A stretch of 64,000 nt of DNA from Cryptomeria japonica (Eukaryota; Streptophyta; Pinopsida; Cupressales; Cupressaceae). The position numbers and the translations under genes were made by a program. Below the pieces are notes generated by a model, which saw nothing but the letters and a program-made list of their open reading frames with translations, was not told where the DNA came from and made no database searches. The stretch spans positions 600,307,644-600,371,643 of the forward strand of contig NC_081415.1 in NCBI RefSeq assembly GCF_030272615.1. Reading direction: 5' to 3'. Position 1 is the first letter of the stretch, and each line of letters starts with the position of its first letter. Below, in pieces: positions 22,049 through 31,959 of this stretch.

Positions 22049-22412
22049 ACCCTTCCTTCCATTTCCTACACCCTATTTTCTAACCCACACCTCATAACCT
22101 TTAACTCACTTCCTATCATTATTACCTTCCATCTACCTTTCATATCCCCTATCTTAACCTCCTCCACTTTCCTACATCCTATCCTAAACCTTAACCTCAT
22201 ACACACTTACTTTTACTTCACCTACCTAACCCCATTCCATCCTTCACATCCTTTTATCTCCCCCCATTCACTTTCCTACCTTCCAAACCCCTAACATATC
22301 CTAAGTTACTCTTTCACCATTACATCCTTCATCACTTACCTCCCTATCTTATCCTAACCCACACCTCATAACCTTATACCTCTCAACTTCCATTTTATAT
22401 CACCTTCCTAAC
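22049..22412. repeat. G-depleted, strand-asymmetric tract
   Basis: Across 364 bp the plus strand contains a single G (22,305); the rest is A, C and T. A phrase TAACCCACACCTCATAACCT occurs at about 22,081 and again at about 22,357, so part of the tract was duplicated. The open frame running through it is a by-product of the composition. Confidence 0.9.
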
Positions 22413-23559
22413 GATACACTTATGCTCCCTTCCAAAACACCGACAAAAAATAGCACTCGATCACTACACAGTGCTCTCACGGTTCTGCAGCAGGGATTTT
22501 CTGTCACAACCATATATACCAGCATCCATAATTAGGATATATTTTACATAATGGCACTCGATCACGCATGTTTAGGTCATCCCTCTCCTTAATTAGGATA
22601 TATTTTAAATATGGAAAGTAGTGTTAATATGTTTCAGGCTAACTATATTGTTCATTATTTAAAATGCAGTGTTTAATTAATACATGATTGTAGGATTGTT
22701 CAACGGTTTAGGTCTTGTAAGAAATTCTTCTTTTAAATTGATAATATCATATTACAGAAACCTCTTACCATCTCTGCTATTGGCAATTAATCTAATAAAT
22801 CTATAATAAACTTTGAATCTAAATATTTAAATATGTATAACAATGAATTTGTTGATTATACCCTACCTTTTTCCTACAGCGATTAAACCATTCCTACATC
22901 CTGCAGCAATTAAACTCATAAGGAACCTATGTCCACCTCCCTCCTTCATGTTCATTAGGGGATGGCCCCTACCTACATATTCCCTATTGTGATCCCCATT
23001 GTGATCCCCTAATATTCCCCGAGACAGCAAACTAAGATACCTTGGGAGGGCCTTTAGGTAGGCACTTGTTCGCTTGACCGGGAAGGGACGCTTACACGAA
23101 TAGTTATGGTTGAAGCCAATGAAGATGGATGGAGATTCGATAGTGAGTGTCCAGGAATTCGGTTTGTTTCCAGTGTGGCTTTGCTTGCTTTTTTAGGTCA
23201 ATAATTCCCATTCGTTGGGAAAGCACAGAACCAAATCGTACTCCCTCCACTTCCAGCCTGAGCTGCAGAACCGGCTGGTTTCACACCAATGATCTTTCCC
23301 ACCACAGCCTCAATAGTAGGTATTTGGGGCCCAACAATAACTTCTTTACTTACTAGACCCTCACCCATGACTTCTTGAGCGCGTAATTGATCCGGATTCT
23401 TTCGCTAGAATTGGCATGGGAGGAACCACTTCATTCCGCGGTTGGAGCACTAGTAGTAGATAGCTAGGATAGCTGACAATTAAACCCACAGGTTCCTTGT
23501 AGAGGCGGGATTTTTTAATGGCATAGGTTGGATGAAGAGGTGGGATTTTGTAATGGCAG
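22413..23559. other. CACTA internal sequence with a GC-richer segment of possible organelle origin
   Basis: From about 23,030 to 23,470 base composition shifts to higher GC, and phrases such as CTTGACCGGGAAGGGACG and TTCCGCGGTTGGAGCACTAG look unlike the AT-rich surroundings. The style recalls plant mitochondrial DNA, but I cannot name a gene, and this is a weak guess. The 69-codon frame at 23,147-23,356 is unidentified. Short direct repeats (GCACTCGATCAC; AATTAGGATATATTTTA) occur near 22,453-22,615. Confidence 0.35.
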
Positions 23560-23825
23560 AGGTCGACGGGACGAAGAGGTGGGATTTATGAAATGACTTG
23601 GTCTTTTCTTCTTTTTTTAAGTAATGCACGCGATCATTGGAATTTTGACGAACGTGAGCACTTTTTCTAAAAAAACCCAAATGTCATTGCCAATTCTTTC
23701 TCCGTTGAAACCAAATGTTCCATTATCGTCGGAATTTTGACGAAATTGGGCATTTTTTCAAAAAAAAAAATCAAATTTGATCACAATATACCTTCTCTGT
23801 TGAAAACCTCCGTCGGAATTTTAGA
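23560..23825. repeat. CACTA right subterminal repeat region
   Basis: It contains GTCGACGGGACG, GGAATTTTGACGAA twice, CGTCGGAATTTTGACG and CCGTCGGAATTTT, the same GTCGG/GACG vocabulary as the left end. Two blocks of about 100 bp (with CTCCGTTGAAA/CTCTGTTGAAA) are partly repeated. Confidence 0.7.
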
Positions 23826-23840
23826 CCAAATGTATTAGTG
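23826..23840 (-). repeat. CACTA right terminal inverted repeat
   Basis: Reads CACTAATACATTTGG on the minus strand. It is followed by the target duplication AGA at 23,841-23,843. Confidence 0.88.
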
Positions 23841-24109
23841 AGAGTACGCTGGGAGAGATTATATCCCCAATGCATCCCAATTTGAAGTACCTCTATGGGG
23901 TGATGAAATCCCTAGTCAAAGATACCCCTCACTACTAGAATGAAAAATTTGGTTGTTGTTATCACCTTCTCCCTTTCTCCTGAGACCCTGAAGGCGGGTG
24001 GAAAGGTAGTTGATGCAACAGTAGGTCCACCCCAAACATGATAAGTAGGTTCTTTCCCTTAAATAAAATGAAGTGTGAGTTATTATATTGATAAGCTTGG
24101 TTCGCGTTC

Positions 24110-24300
24110 ATTTTAAAACCCAAATTTAGGTGTGAGATACGCATGTGCATGTCAATTTTAAAACACCAAACTGAAATGTGAAAGCATGCATGTCAATTTT
24201 AACTAGGTTTATTTTAAGCCCAAAACTGAAGTGTGATAACATGCATGTCCATTTTAACTAGGTTTATTTTAAGCCCAAAACTGAAGTGTGATAGCATGAG
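24110..24300. repeat. 55-bp degenerate tandem repeats in gypsy-1 LTR
   Basis: The unit AACTGAAGTGTGATAACATG followed by TTTTAACTAGG and TTTATTTTAAGCCC is present in two near-identical 55-bp copies, with two older diverged copies to the left. Confidence 0.82.
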
Positions 24301-24419
24301 TGTTTATGATTTAGTAATAATTTGATCCTCTCTGTAAATTTGCCACATGCTGCAAACAAATAATCAGCAACCCAAGAAAATCCACAGAAAATAGAAGATT
24401 AAAAATAAAAAAATGAATG

Positions 24420-25115
24420 CGTAATGATACCCGAGTGATTGTGTTATTCTGTATGACCAATTGTGTAATTCTGACAAAGCGATTGCGCAATTTTGACAGA
24501 AGGATTGCGTGATTCCTCCAGAACAATTGCATGATCCTATCTAGGTGAATGTGTGATACACAAACAGACCAAACAAAATAAAATTAAAAAGGCTAATTCT
24601 GATCTGGAACCTGCAAAACAGATTGTGATGCCCTAGAAAGATCTCTCATCATCCACTCTATGTTAAGTAAATCATATTTTACTCTATACGAGAGAACTAA
24701 GTTGTTGTATCTATCAATGACAAATTGGTCCTCTAGATCTCGTATCTGCTTTTCTACCTTTAGGATTCACTGATAGCGTCTAGCTTGTCTTCTTTGTTCC
24801 TTTGTCCTCCTAGCACCTAAAATTCTGAATTGTAGCTTATGTGCCATAAGATGTCATAATTGAAGCATTTAATAAGTATAAACCATATTCAGATTTAACA
24901 AATTTATTACAGAATCCAGACAGAACAGAGTACAAATAATGAGAAAAATCATAAAAATAGAATGCATAAACCAGCTAACGAATGTGTAACAAGATCTGAT
25001 CCATTATGTGATGGGTTCTACAGGAATGTGTGACCCTATGTGCTTGATTACATGATCTTGTCTATGCGATTGCGTGATTGTATAAATTTGATTGCGTGAT
25101 TCTGACTCTGTTATG
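24420..25115. repeat. Dispersed GATTGCGTGATTC-type short repeats
   Basis: Variants of AATTGCGTGATTCTG (GATTGCGCAATTTTG, GATTGCGTGATTCC, CAATTGCATGATCC, GATTGCGTGATTGT and others) recur about ten times in two clusters, near 24,430-24,560 and 24,970-25,110. They form no strict period. They lie in the LTR U3 and could be worn promoter repeats. Confidence 0.6.
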
Positions 25116-26393
25116 CAATCCGTACAAACCTACAAAAAAATATAAAAAATTCGTACAATTTGCAAAATCACACAGAAGACGGAGAAGGTTAAATTGTTGT
25201 TAGTTCACATCGGGTTAATCAAAATGTCATATGCTAAAATTCATAATGTAATCAATCAGAAATCAAAGGGAAATCACGAATCCCTATCCTAATAGAATTC
25301 AAACAAAAACTCAATGAAATATAGATGCATATAGAATAATTCTAAACAATATAGAACTCCCTATTTTCCATTGCTCTTCTCTTCTTTGTGGTATGGTGGC
25401 TCTCAGATATCGTGTTGGCAACCTGCAAATGACACAAAGATTCAAAGTTTGTGATTTTTGAAAATAGAGATTGAATGTTCAATTTATAGATAATTGGAGA
25501 AGATTGAATGAAAGGTGGAACAAATTGATCAAGAGGTGGAACTTAGGTGAGCTCACATGTTGATTGATAGTTGAACTATTGATTTGGAGGTGGAACGGAA
25601 TAGATTGAATAGATTAAATGAGTCAACTGATTGAGAAAAAGTTGATTGAAGGATGAAAAAGGGTGATTGGAGGAAATAAAGAGGAGGAGATAGTTAACTG
25701 ATTCAAAGTTGATTGAGAGCTTCGTTTAGAAAAAGCTAACTAGAAGATGGAAATGGAATTGAAAAGATAATTGAATTAATTAATTTAGCATGTGCTTGAA
25801 CTTTGACTTGGATTTTCAATTTAATCTTTGCATGAGATTTAATTTAAATATTGAAATTTATTTTAAATTCAATTTGTTATTTGAATATATTTAAAACTTG
25901 ACTTTGATTTTCAATTTGATTTTTGAAATCATGCACATGTATTTGAAATTAGAAGAAATTAGGATAATTTGAATTTAGAGAATTAATGAAATTAGATTAA
26001 ACTAGAATTTGGGGATTTGGAATTGAAGAATTAATTAGCTAATTAAATAATTTAAAGAAATTATTTAATTAATTAGAAATTGAATTTAATTAAATAATAA
26101 AGATTATTTAAATTAAAGGATTAAAATTATAATTAATTAAATAATAAATATTTAATTAATATTTAGAAAAAGGTTGATGATTAATTGATTAACTGAATAG
26201 AGATAGAAATTAAAAATGGAATTTATTTAAATAAGAAAGATTATTTAAATTGAGGGATTGATAATCATAATTAATTAAATAATAAATATTTAATTAACAT
26301 TAGAAAATGGTTTTAAATGATAAATAAAGAATTATTTAATCAATTAGAGGAATAATTAGTACATGATAAATGAGACATTTTTAGGTGTCTACA

Positions 26394-28595
26394 GTAAACA
26401 CAACTTCATAACCTCTATTGCACATTTGACTAACACTAAATAGGCTATGTCTCAATCCTTCTACATAACAAACACTATGAATTTTTGATGCAGGAGCGTC
26501 TGGTGGTGTAGGGGCAATCCTGCATCACCCAAATATATTTATTTTTGGTTTGTTTTCTTTTAATTGTTTTGCATTTCTAGATACCCATTTGGATGAATAA
26601 CAGATTCCAACTTTCAGAATAGTCAAGCTACTTTTTCTTGTTGACTACCAAAAATAGAAAGGTTTTATTTAAAGGTGGATGGAACTCAAATTTTGCGAGA
26701 AGCTTGAGAATGGAAAAATAAGCACATTGGTGAAAGAATCAGGTTAAAATCATTAACGATTTGAAAGTTATTCAAGTTTCAGTTTACCAAAAAGCCAAAA
26801 AAATCTTGTAAGATTTGAGGTATTAAACGATTCCGAACAGCCCCAAAAATGGAGGGAATCGACAGAGAAAATTATTAGCATATTCTTCACTCAGAGAGAT
26901 TTCTGACAATTCAAATGGCATGTCAATCTGATTCCCGGATCAAAAGTTATGGTTGCCAAAAGTTGGACAATTTTTTGGAAGTTTCTAGTTTTTGAATTTG
27001 GCTAAATTTTCAATTTTTTTATTTCAAGTTTTGGCATTTTTTCACCAAATGATAATTTCTAAATTTTACTTTTGGCTCCACAGGGAAGAAAGGCTATTTA
27101 GGACTCATGTGGAAACTTGGGAATGAGTTGTTGTATGTGAGATTTTGGAAGTTTAGTTAATGGGTTGGAAGATTTGAATTGCAGAGGGTTTCAAGAAAAC
27201 TCTGTAAGTTGTGTGTTGTAGTCTATGAGGATTTCTTCCTCTAGATTTTAATTGCATGTTTTGTAGATAATAATAATAATATAATCTTTTTTGTCTTTTA
27301 TTGCAATTTGCTATTTTTTTTTTGTTTCTTGGGTCTTGCCCTCATCAGTTTTAAGCTTACCATTAATTGAGATATTTCCTATTCCACAAATTGGTGCAAC
27401 TTCCTCTCCTGCAAATTTCACTAATCCACCATCATGCTTTTTCAGAGTGATAAATTTATCTTTGTCTCCAGTCACATGACTCGAGTATCCAGAATCAATG
27501 ATCCATGATCTTGGTTCAACTTTAGCATGCAGTGTAGTCTTGTCTTCCAGTCTTCCAAATCTTTCCTAATACTTCTCCTCTATAGCCAAAAATAAAAATT
27601 CTTCATTTGACTCTTCAACATCCTCTTCTTCAGCATCCTCTTCTTCAAATGAATGTGCCTCCATATATCAAAAAATCTATTTCTCTTTATCTCTATCATT
27701 TGTTCTTTTCTTAAATTCATTTCTTCTATATCTATTTTTCTTTTCATCATCATCGGATTTTTTGTAATATTCTTTGTATATAAATTTAGAAGCATAATGA
27801 TTAGTTCTTTCGCAATTAAAGCATTTCAAGGGCTTTACCTTTGTACTTTCCAGTTCCTCTCTTCAGTCTTCTTACAAAGTTTGCTTCAATCTCATCCAGG
27901 TTCTCACTTGTTTCCAGTTCATCTCCTGATATCCCTAAAAAGTTGAATGTAGCTTCTCTTCGATAGGATTTTATATCTTCCATTTCTGCAACTTAATAGG
28001 CAAACAATGTACCAATAATCTAACCAATTATGTAGTTGTTCAAATCCTAACATTCTTCAATAACACACTTCTTCAGTTTGTAAGGTTTTGTCGATGTAAA
28101 CAAGATTTTTTTGATGATATCACTTTCTTCAAGCACTCCACCAACAACTCAGATAACTTCTATTGTATCATTCACTCTATGTATGTAGCTCTCAACACTT
28201 CTATTATCGACCATTCTGAAACCTTCAATTTTTTGCTTTAGGTTCAAAAGTATTGCTTGTTGAGTCTTCAAATCACCTTCATATGCATAACACAACTTTT
28301 TCCGGATTCGCTTAGGTTCTTTCATCTCTTTAACCTTTCCAAATACTTCATCACTAAGACATTTGATAAGAATTGTTATAGCTTTTGCATTTATCTCTCG
28401 AGCCTTAATTTCATCTAAAGTTGATAACTTGTTTGAATAATCTCCCACATTCTATTTTGCAATGCTTCCAAGTAAGACTCCATTCTTTCCTTCCAATAAT
28501 TTAAGTTTGCTCCATCAAACATCGGTGCTTTAACATGAAGGTCTTGTAGTATCTCTACATATACTTCAAGCAGTTAAGCTTTCCAAATAGGAGCC
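26394..28595 (-). pseudogene. Copia-3 gag-protease region, broken
   Basis: From the right, the gag N-terminus reads MFDGANLNYWKERMESYLEAL near 28,520-28,460. The frame 28,448-28,149 continues gag with helical KCLSDEVF and SVESYIHRVNDTI. A lysine-rich stretch with a probable damaged zinc knuckle lies near 27,800. Protease is at 27,530-27,360 (WIIDSGYSSHVTGDKDKF, with the DSG active site). The GAG-pre-integrase start (VCYVEGLRHSLFSVSQMCNR) is at 26,480-26,400. Taking out the solo LTR and one target duplication brings protease and pre-integrase into one frame. Stops elsewhere show the gene is dead. Confidence 0.78.
26486..27347. mobile_element. Solo LTR (862 bp) inside Copia-3
   Basis: It has palindromic ends TGATG...CATCA, flanked by ATTTT (26,481-26,485) and GTTTT (27,348-27,352), a 5-bp target duplication with one substitution. 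The host reading frame resumes correctly when it is removed. It has no coding sequence. The family was not recognised. TGATGCAGGA near the left end has an inverted partner TCCTGCATCA 30 bp on. Confidence 0.75.
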
Positions 28596-28609
28596 TTGCT
28601 TTGATACCA
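28596..28609 (-). promoter_or_regulatory. Copia-3 primer-binding site (initiator tRNA-Met type)
   Basis: The minus strand reads TGGTATCAAAGCAA next to the LTR end. It is the Copia initiator-tRNA site with a G-to-A change from TGGTATCAGAGC. Confidence 0.8.
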
Positions 28610-28613
28610 ATTA

Positions 28614-29761
28614 TTGAACACCCAGTAGGACTGAGAGGTCGGGTGAAACAGTTTGGAACTTCAAAAATAATTATTAATCAACTTACTTAAAAATATAACA
28701 TTAACCATCAACACATAAACATCAATCATCAACATGTGAACACCAAATTTAAGTGGAAAATATAAACAAGAAAAACTGCAGTGAGACTCAAACTCAGAAT
28801 ATAAATAACAATGTTTACAACATTTTAGGCATATAGAGAAGGAGAATCAAAACCTAAAGGAATTATAGAACTAAGGTTCACAACCTTAGGCAATATACAA
28901 AGAGGACTTGCACAACTAAAGAACACTTCTTCGGGACAAGATACAGGCTATTGTCGAAGGACTCACTGTCAATCAACAATGAATGAAACAACTAAATTAA
29001 AATTGAGAAGGACTCCTATGATCATGAACTTTTCCTTGAATATTTGAATAAAGCAATTAACATCATGGCAAACATCTCTGATATTCTTAACTATCACAAC
29101 ACACTATCTTTCATAATATATTACTTTCAAAGCTCTTCTCAAACTAAGTTTTGCATCACCACAAAGTCAAATCTGCTTGCAAATCATTCACATACACTTA
29201 TCACACAATTGGATTCTCACTCACACATAATTCATCCATATGAAAATCTTAAATATGAGATACAACATTGAAAACCTAATTAATAATTGACCAAAATAGA
29301 ATAAGCAATATTACACAAAATAAGCCCCCCAGACCCAAAATACTTAGATCAGCACACTCAAGGAGAAAGAGGGAACCAAAAAATATCACAATACATCATT
29401 CCACAAATGATCCAACAACCCTCACATGATAACACATACTCCAAAGGGAATTACAAAGCATAACGTGTAGATATAATCAACCAATCGGCAACACAACTAG
29501 TTCCAATGAAAAATACTCCATGTGGATCTCCACGTGCCAAGGTAAGATCCAAATTAACATCTTACAACACATATCTAGACAAAAATAATATGATTCATTA
29601 AACCACAATTCAATTAGCAACATGTTTGGAGGGCACCAGAAACATTTTGGACCATCCTAAAAGTAGGATGGCACAACCAACACCAAAATCATATTTGGAC
29701 CAACATCCATCTAGATAATTAGGTTTGACATCAATGACAACCATACAAGATTATGCTATCA
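28614..29761 (-). repeat. Copia-3 5' LTR
   Basis: Bounded by the primer site on the left and by TATGCTATCA at 29,761 on the right, so it would read TGATAG...TTCAA on the minus strand. It has the TTCACCC...CTCTCAG motif just before its 3' end as in Copia A and B. The exact ends are inferred because the partner LTR is absent. The ORF on the plus strand within it is not a gene. Confidence 0.6.
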
Positions 29762-30480
29762 AAAAAATTAAACAATCTTTGACATTTCTTAGGTAAATTT
29801 ATTGAAATTATATATATTGCATTGTAATGGAAGAGTAACATTATTGTAGGTAGGTGGAGGTTGAGAATAAGGAGTGTGAACATTATGGTATGTTGGAATG
29901 GGAGATTGTTGTGACAAAAATGGAAGACTCACAGAATGATGTATATAAGAATATTGATTAATACAATTTTCCCCATGAGTAACATGTGTAGGATTTAAAT
30001 TTTGTGTGGACATAGTCATGATAGAAGATCTAAATGTGGGTACATTAGGCAAAGATGTAAGCATAGGGATGGAATGGTTAACTTGGATAGGAGGTTGAGA
30101 GTAGCTAAGGACTTTGGAAAAAAAAATTAGCTAGTATAATATTAGTATCAATAATGAGCAAGGCCATGTGAAAAATCCACACCTATCTTATCACTTTGAA
30201 CCATTATTTTCAATCATTCAATCAAGTGGATTGCATCACTATCTAGGTATTGATGACCCATCCATTATTGAATATCTTCAAACTCATCATCAATCTTCTC
30301 CTACTGGTAAATAGTAACCCTAGTTAGTGATTCATCCACATCATAAGAAGTATGAGAAGAATGAGGATATTTGATATCATTTGTTCAATTAGAGGAAGAA
30401 CCAATATTCACATGGAATAAGTTATCCAACTGAGACTCTATACCCTTAGTATTTAAACCTTGGGAAGTCCTAAGTCAATA
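29762..30480 (-). pseudogene. Ty3/gypsy gag-like relic
   Basis: The minus-strand frame 30,064-29,789 is rich in Pro, Ser, Thr, Tyr, Asn and Gln (VSLPFLSQQSPIPTYHNV, TPYSQPPPTYNNV), like the low-complexity region that precedes the zinc motif in gypsy-1 gag. Weak coding traces with stops extend to about 30,480. The assignment rests on composition and on the neighbouring LTR-like repeats only. Confidence 0.4.
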
Positions 30481-31880
30481 ACTTCTTATCACTAGAATAT
30501 TGTATGTATGACTAAAGACAACAAAACTTATGCACAAAGGAGGAAAATTGAATGAAAAGCTTGGAATCTATGATTAAACAATGCAATTTCTTTGCAAAAT
30601 GATTGATTAACCAATGAAATAAATAATGTGAATTATGAAGTTGAACACTAGATGAATCTAAAATTGAATATAGCATGTTTTAACGGTGAAAATTAGGGTT
30701 TCACTAATTAAGATAACAAAACCACAAATTTTGCTTAATTAACTACTACATTGAAAGAGGGATGGACCTAATAGATCTAGGCTTAATCCCAATGGGAAAA
30801 AGTCTGAAATTTTGATTAGGTTCACTTGGTTAGGGTTTGATTCCCTCTTTTAAGTTGAATTGTGAAAATGTTGAAATTATGGTAAAATAGGTGATTATTG
30901 AAGAGATGAGGAATAAACTATAAGCTACAATCATCATACAAAGACACCAAACAATATCTAAGCAAAAGAGGATGTTTTAGATCTTCTCTTAGAAATTTGG
31001 CTAGATTTTTTGAGACCAGGGCTCATCAATTCGCCATGGTCCTCCAAGTTTCTCATTGTCAAAAAGTGAACCTATTCATCTCCGTGAATCCTGTTGATCC
31101 TCTTGAATGTAGCTCTATACCTATTTCTTGCACATAGAAAAAACAAGAAAGTTGTTAGGAATGGGGGTTTGCCTAACTCAAACCCTAGTTTAGGAATTAA
31201 CCTTGAATGAAATAATGCAAATATTGAAATAAATGCTAGATAGATATACCACAGATTTGCACTTGTTGATGATGATTCTTTGGTCTTTGAATATAATCAC
31301 ATATGTTGTATGAAATGCCATGAACATGAAAAAACCCTAATCACACACACATGCTTGCACAAGATTGATCTAATTTTGTTCCATAATGGTTGAATGATAA
31401 ATATGTAGCCTTGAAGATCTCTTAAGATGCCTAATTATGAATGTTTCATGGATGAACGAATGATAGGAATTTATTGCTTGGAGTGTTTGAATGGATAAAA
31501 GAAATTAGGTTGATCAAATGTATTTATATAGGGGTTCTAAGTAAATTACTGATTAGGCCAATCTCCAATGGTCATGCAAAGCTACGAAGATCAAAACTTA
31601 ATGTTGAGATATAGGCCCAACCCCATTTTAAATTGGGTTTTGATTGAGTGGGACCATGGAATTTTAGGGTGCCATGGTCCAAACCAAGGTGTTCTATGCC
31701 CTACTCCTGCCTCAATCAGGACCAAAACAAAGCTACAATAGGGTGGTCATCCCATGGTAGGACCCACAAAAGGCTATTCAAGGCCTCAAAGCTAGAGAAT
31801 AGGCACAAACAGACCCAAAAAGGTGACGAGGATAGGACATGCTAAGGTAGGGGCACAAACATGTTATAACAATTAGATCT
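30480..31880 (-). repeat. Ty3/gypsy LTR-like direct repeat, copy 1
   Basis: Shares with 31,960-33,417 an ordered series of similar blocks: a TTGAAAGAGnGGTG..AATAGATCTAG block (30,750 and 32,160), a CTTGGTCCTCCA-type block (31,040 and 32,560), a TTGCACATAGA-type block followed by GTTAACCTTGAA (31,130-31,205 and 32,655-32,730), and a GGACCATGG/GGACCAGGG block. Copies are strongly diverged. No gene is present; this fills a gene-free stretch. Confidence 0.6.
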
Positions 31881-31959
31881 AAACATACAACTAAAAACTT
31901 ATGCAAACCACAAGTCAATTTAAGAATAATAAATTAAGGTTTTTATGAATTTAACCTCT

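Larger units (their letters stand above)
14645..23840. mobile_element. Non-autonomous CACTA (En/Spm) transposon carrying captured DRM gene pieces
   Basis: The left end reads CACTAGTACATTTGG and the right end, reverse-complemented, reads CACTAATACATTTGG: 14 of 15 bases match and CACTA is intact on both. AGA lies on each side (14,642-14,644 and 23,841-23,843), the 3-bp duplication that CACTA elements make. Subterminal regions on both sides repeat GTCGG/GACGG/CGACGG motifs, like the transposase-binding repeats of this superfamily. No transposase reading frame is visible, so it would depend on another element. The cargo consists of three inverted-repeat units made from a DRM-type DNA methyltransferase gene, plus unrecognised sequence. 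It sits inside the 5' LTR of gypsy-1. Confidence 0.88.
1..26393 (-). mobile_element. Tat-lineage Ty3/gypsy retrotransposon (gypsy-1), 3' part outside window
   Basis: Read on the minus strand, this element runs from a 5' LTR at the right (start near 26,393, TGTAGACACC) through gag (13,498-11,187 and 4,541-3,692), protease (3,673-3,008), a G-patch-like linker, reverse transcriptase (1,763-936) and RNase H (down to base 1). Integrase and the 3' LTR must lie left of base 1. A G-patch-like linker and what looks like a second RNase H domain after the RT are typical of the Tat branch. Three insertions break it: Copia A1, a 244-bp segment, and a CACTA transposon in the 5' LTR. Removing A1 and one GTATT copy rejoins the gag reading frame. 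Numerous in-frame stops show it is dead. It interrupts Copia-3 at 26,393/26,394. Its LTR of about 2.8 kb without the CACTA is inferred, because the second LTR is not in the window. Confidence 0.8.
23844..26393 (-). repeat. gypsy-1 5' LTR, distal (U3) part
   Basis: On the minus strand the LTR would start at 26,393 with TGTAGACACCTAAAAATG and continue to the CACTA insertion. It resumes at 14,644 just before the TATA box. Left of 26,393 the sequence is AT-rich LTR; right of it Copia-3 coding sequence begins abruptly, which fixes the boundary. The section 25,750-26,340 is a very AT-rich patchwork of ATTTAATTAAATAAT phrases. No gene is present. A second LTR copy would be needed to prove the extent. 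Confidence 0.6.
26394..29761 (-). mobile_element. Copia-3, 5' part only (minus strand), cut by gypsy-1
   Basis: It contains a 5' LTR (about 28,614-29,761), a tRNA-Met primer site, gag, the protease domain and the start of the GAG-pre-integrase region, after which gypsy-1 begins at 26,393. The rest of the element should lie beyond gypsy-1, outside the window. A solo LTR interrupts it at 26,486-27,347. Confidence 0.75.

Noticed and set aside
21869-22294. 141-codon ORF
   Set aside because: Its length results from the near absence of G in the tract, which removes TAG and TGA. No domain or codon pattern supports it.
22462-22470. CACTACACA as another CACTA end
   Set aside because: It does not match CACTARTACATTTGG, has no opposing end and lies inside the element.
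23940-23950. CACTACTAGAA as a CACTA terminus
   Set aside because: No subterminal repeats lie to its right and it has no partner end. The true right end with matching TIR and AGA duplication is at 23,840, and the GTCGG repeats lie left of that.
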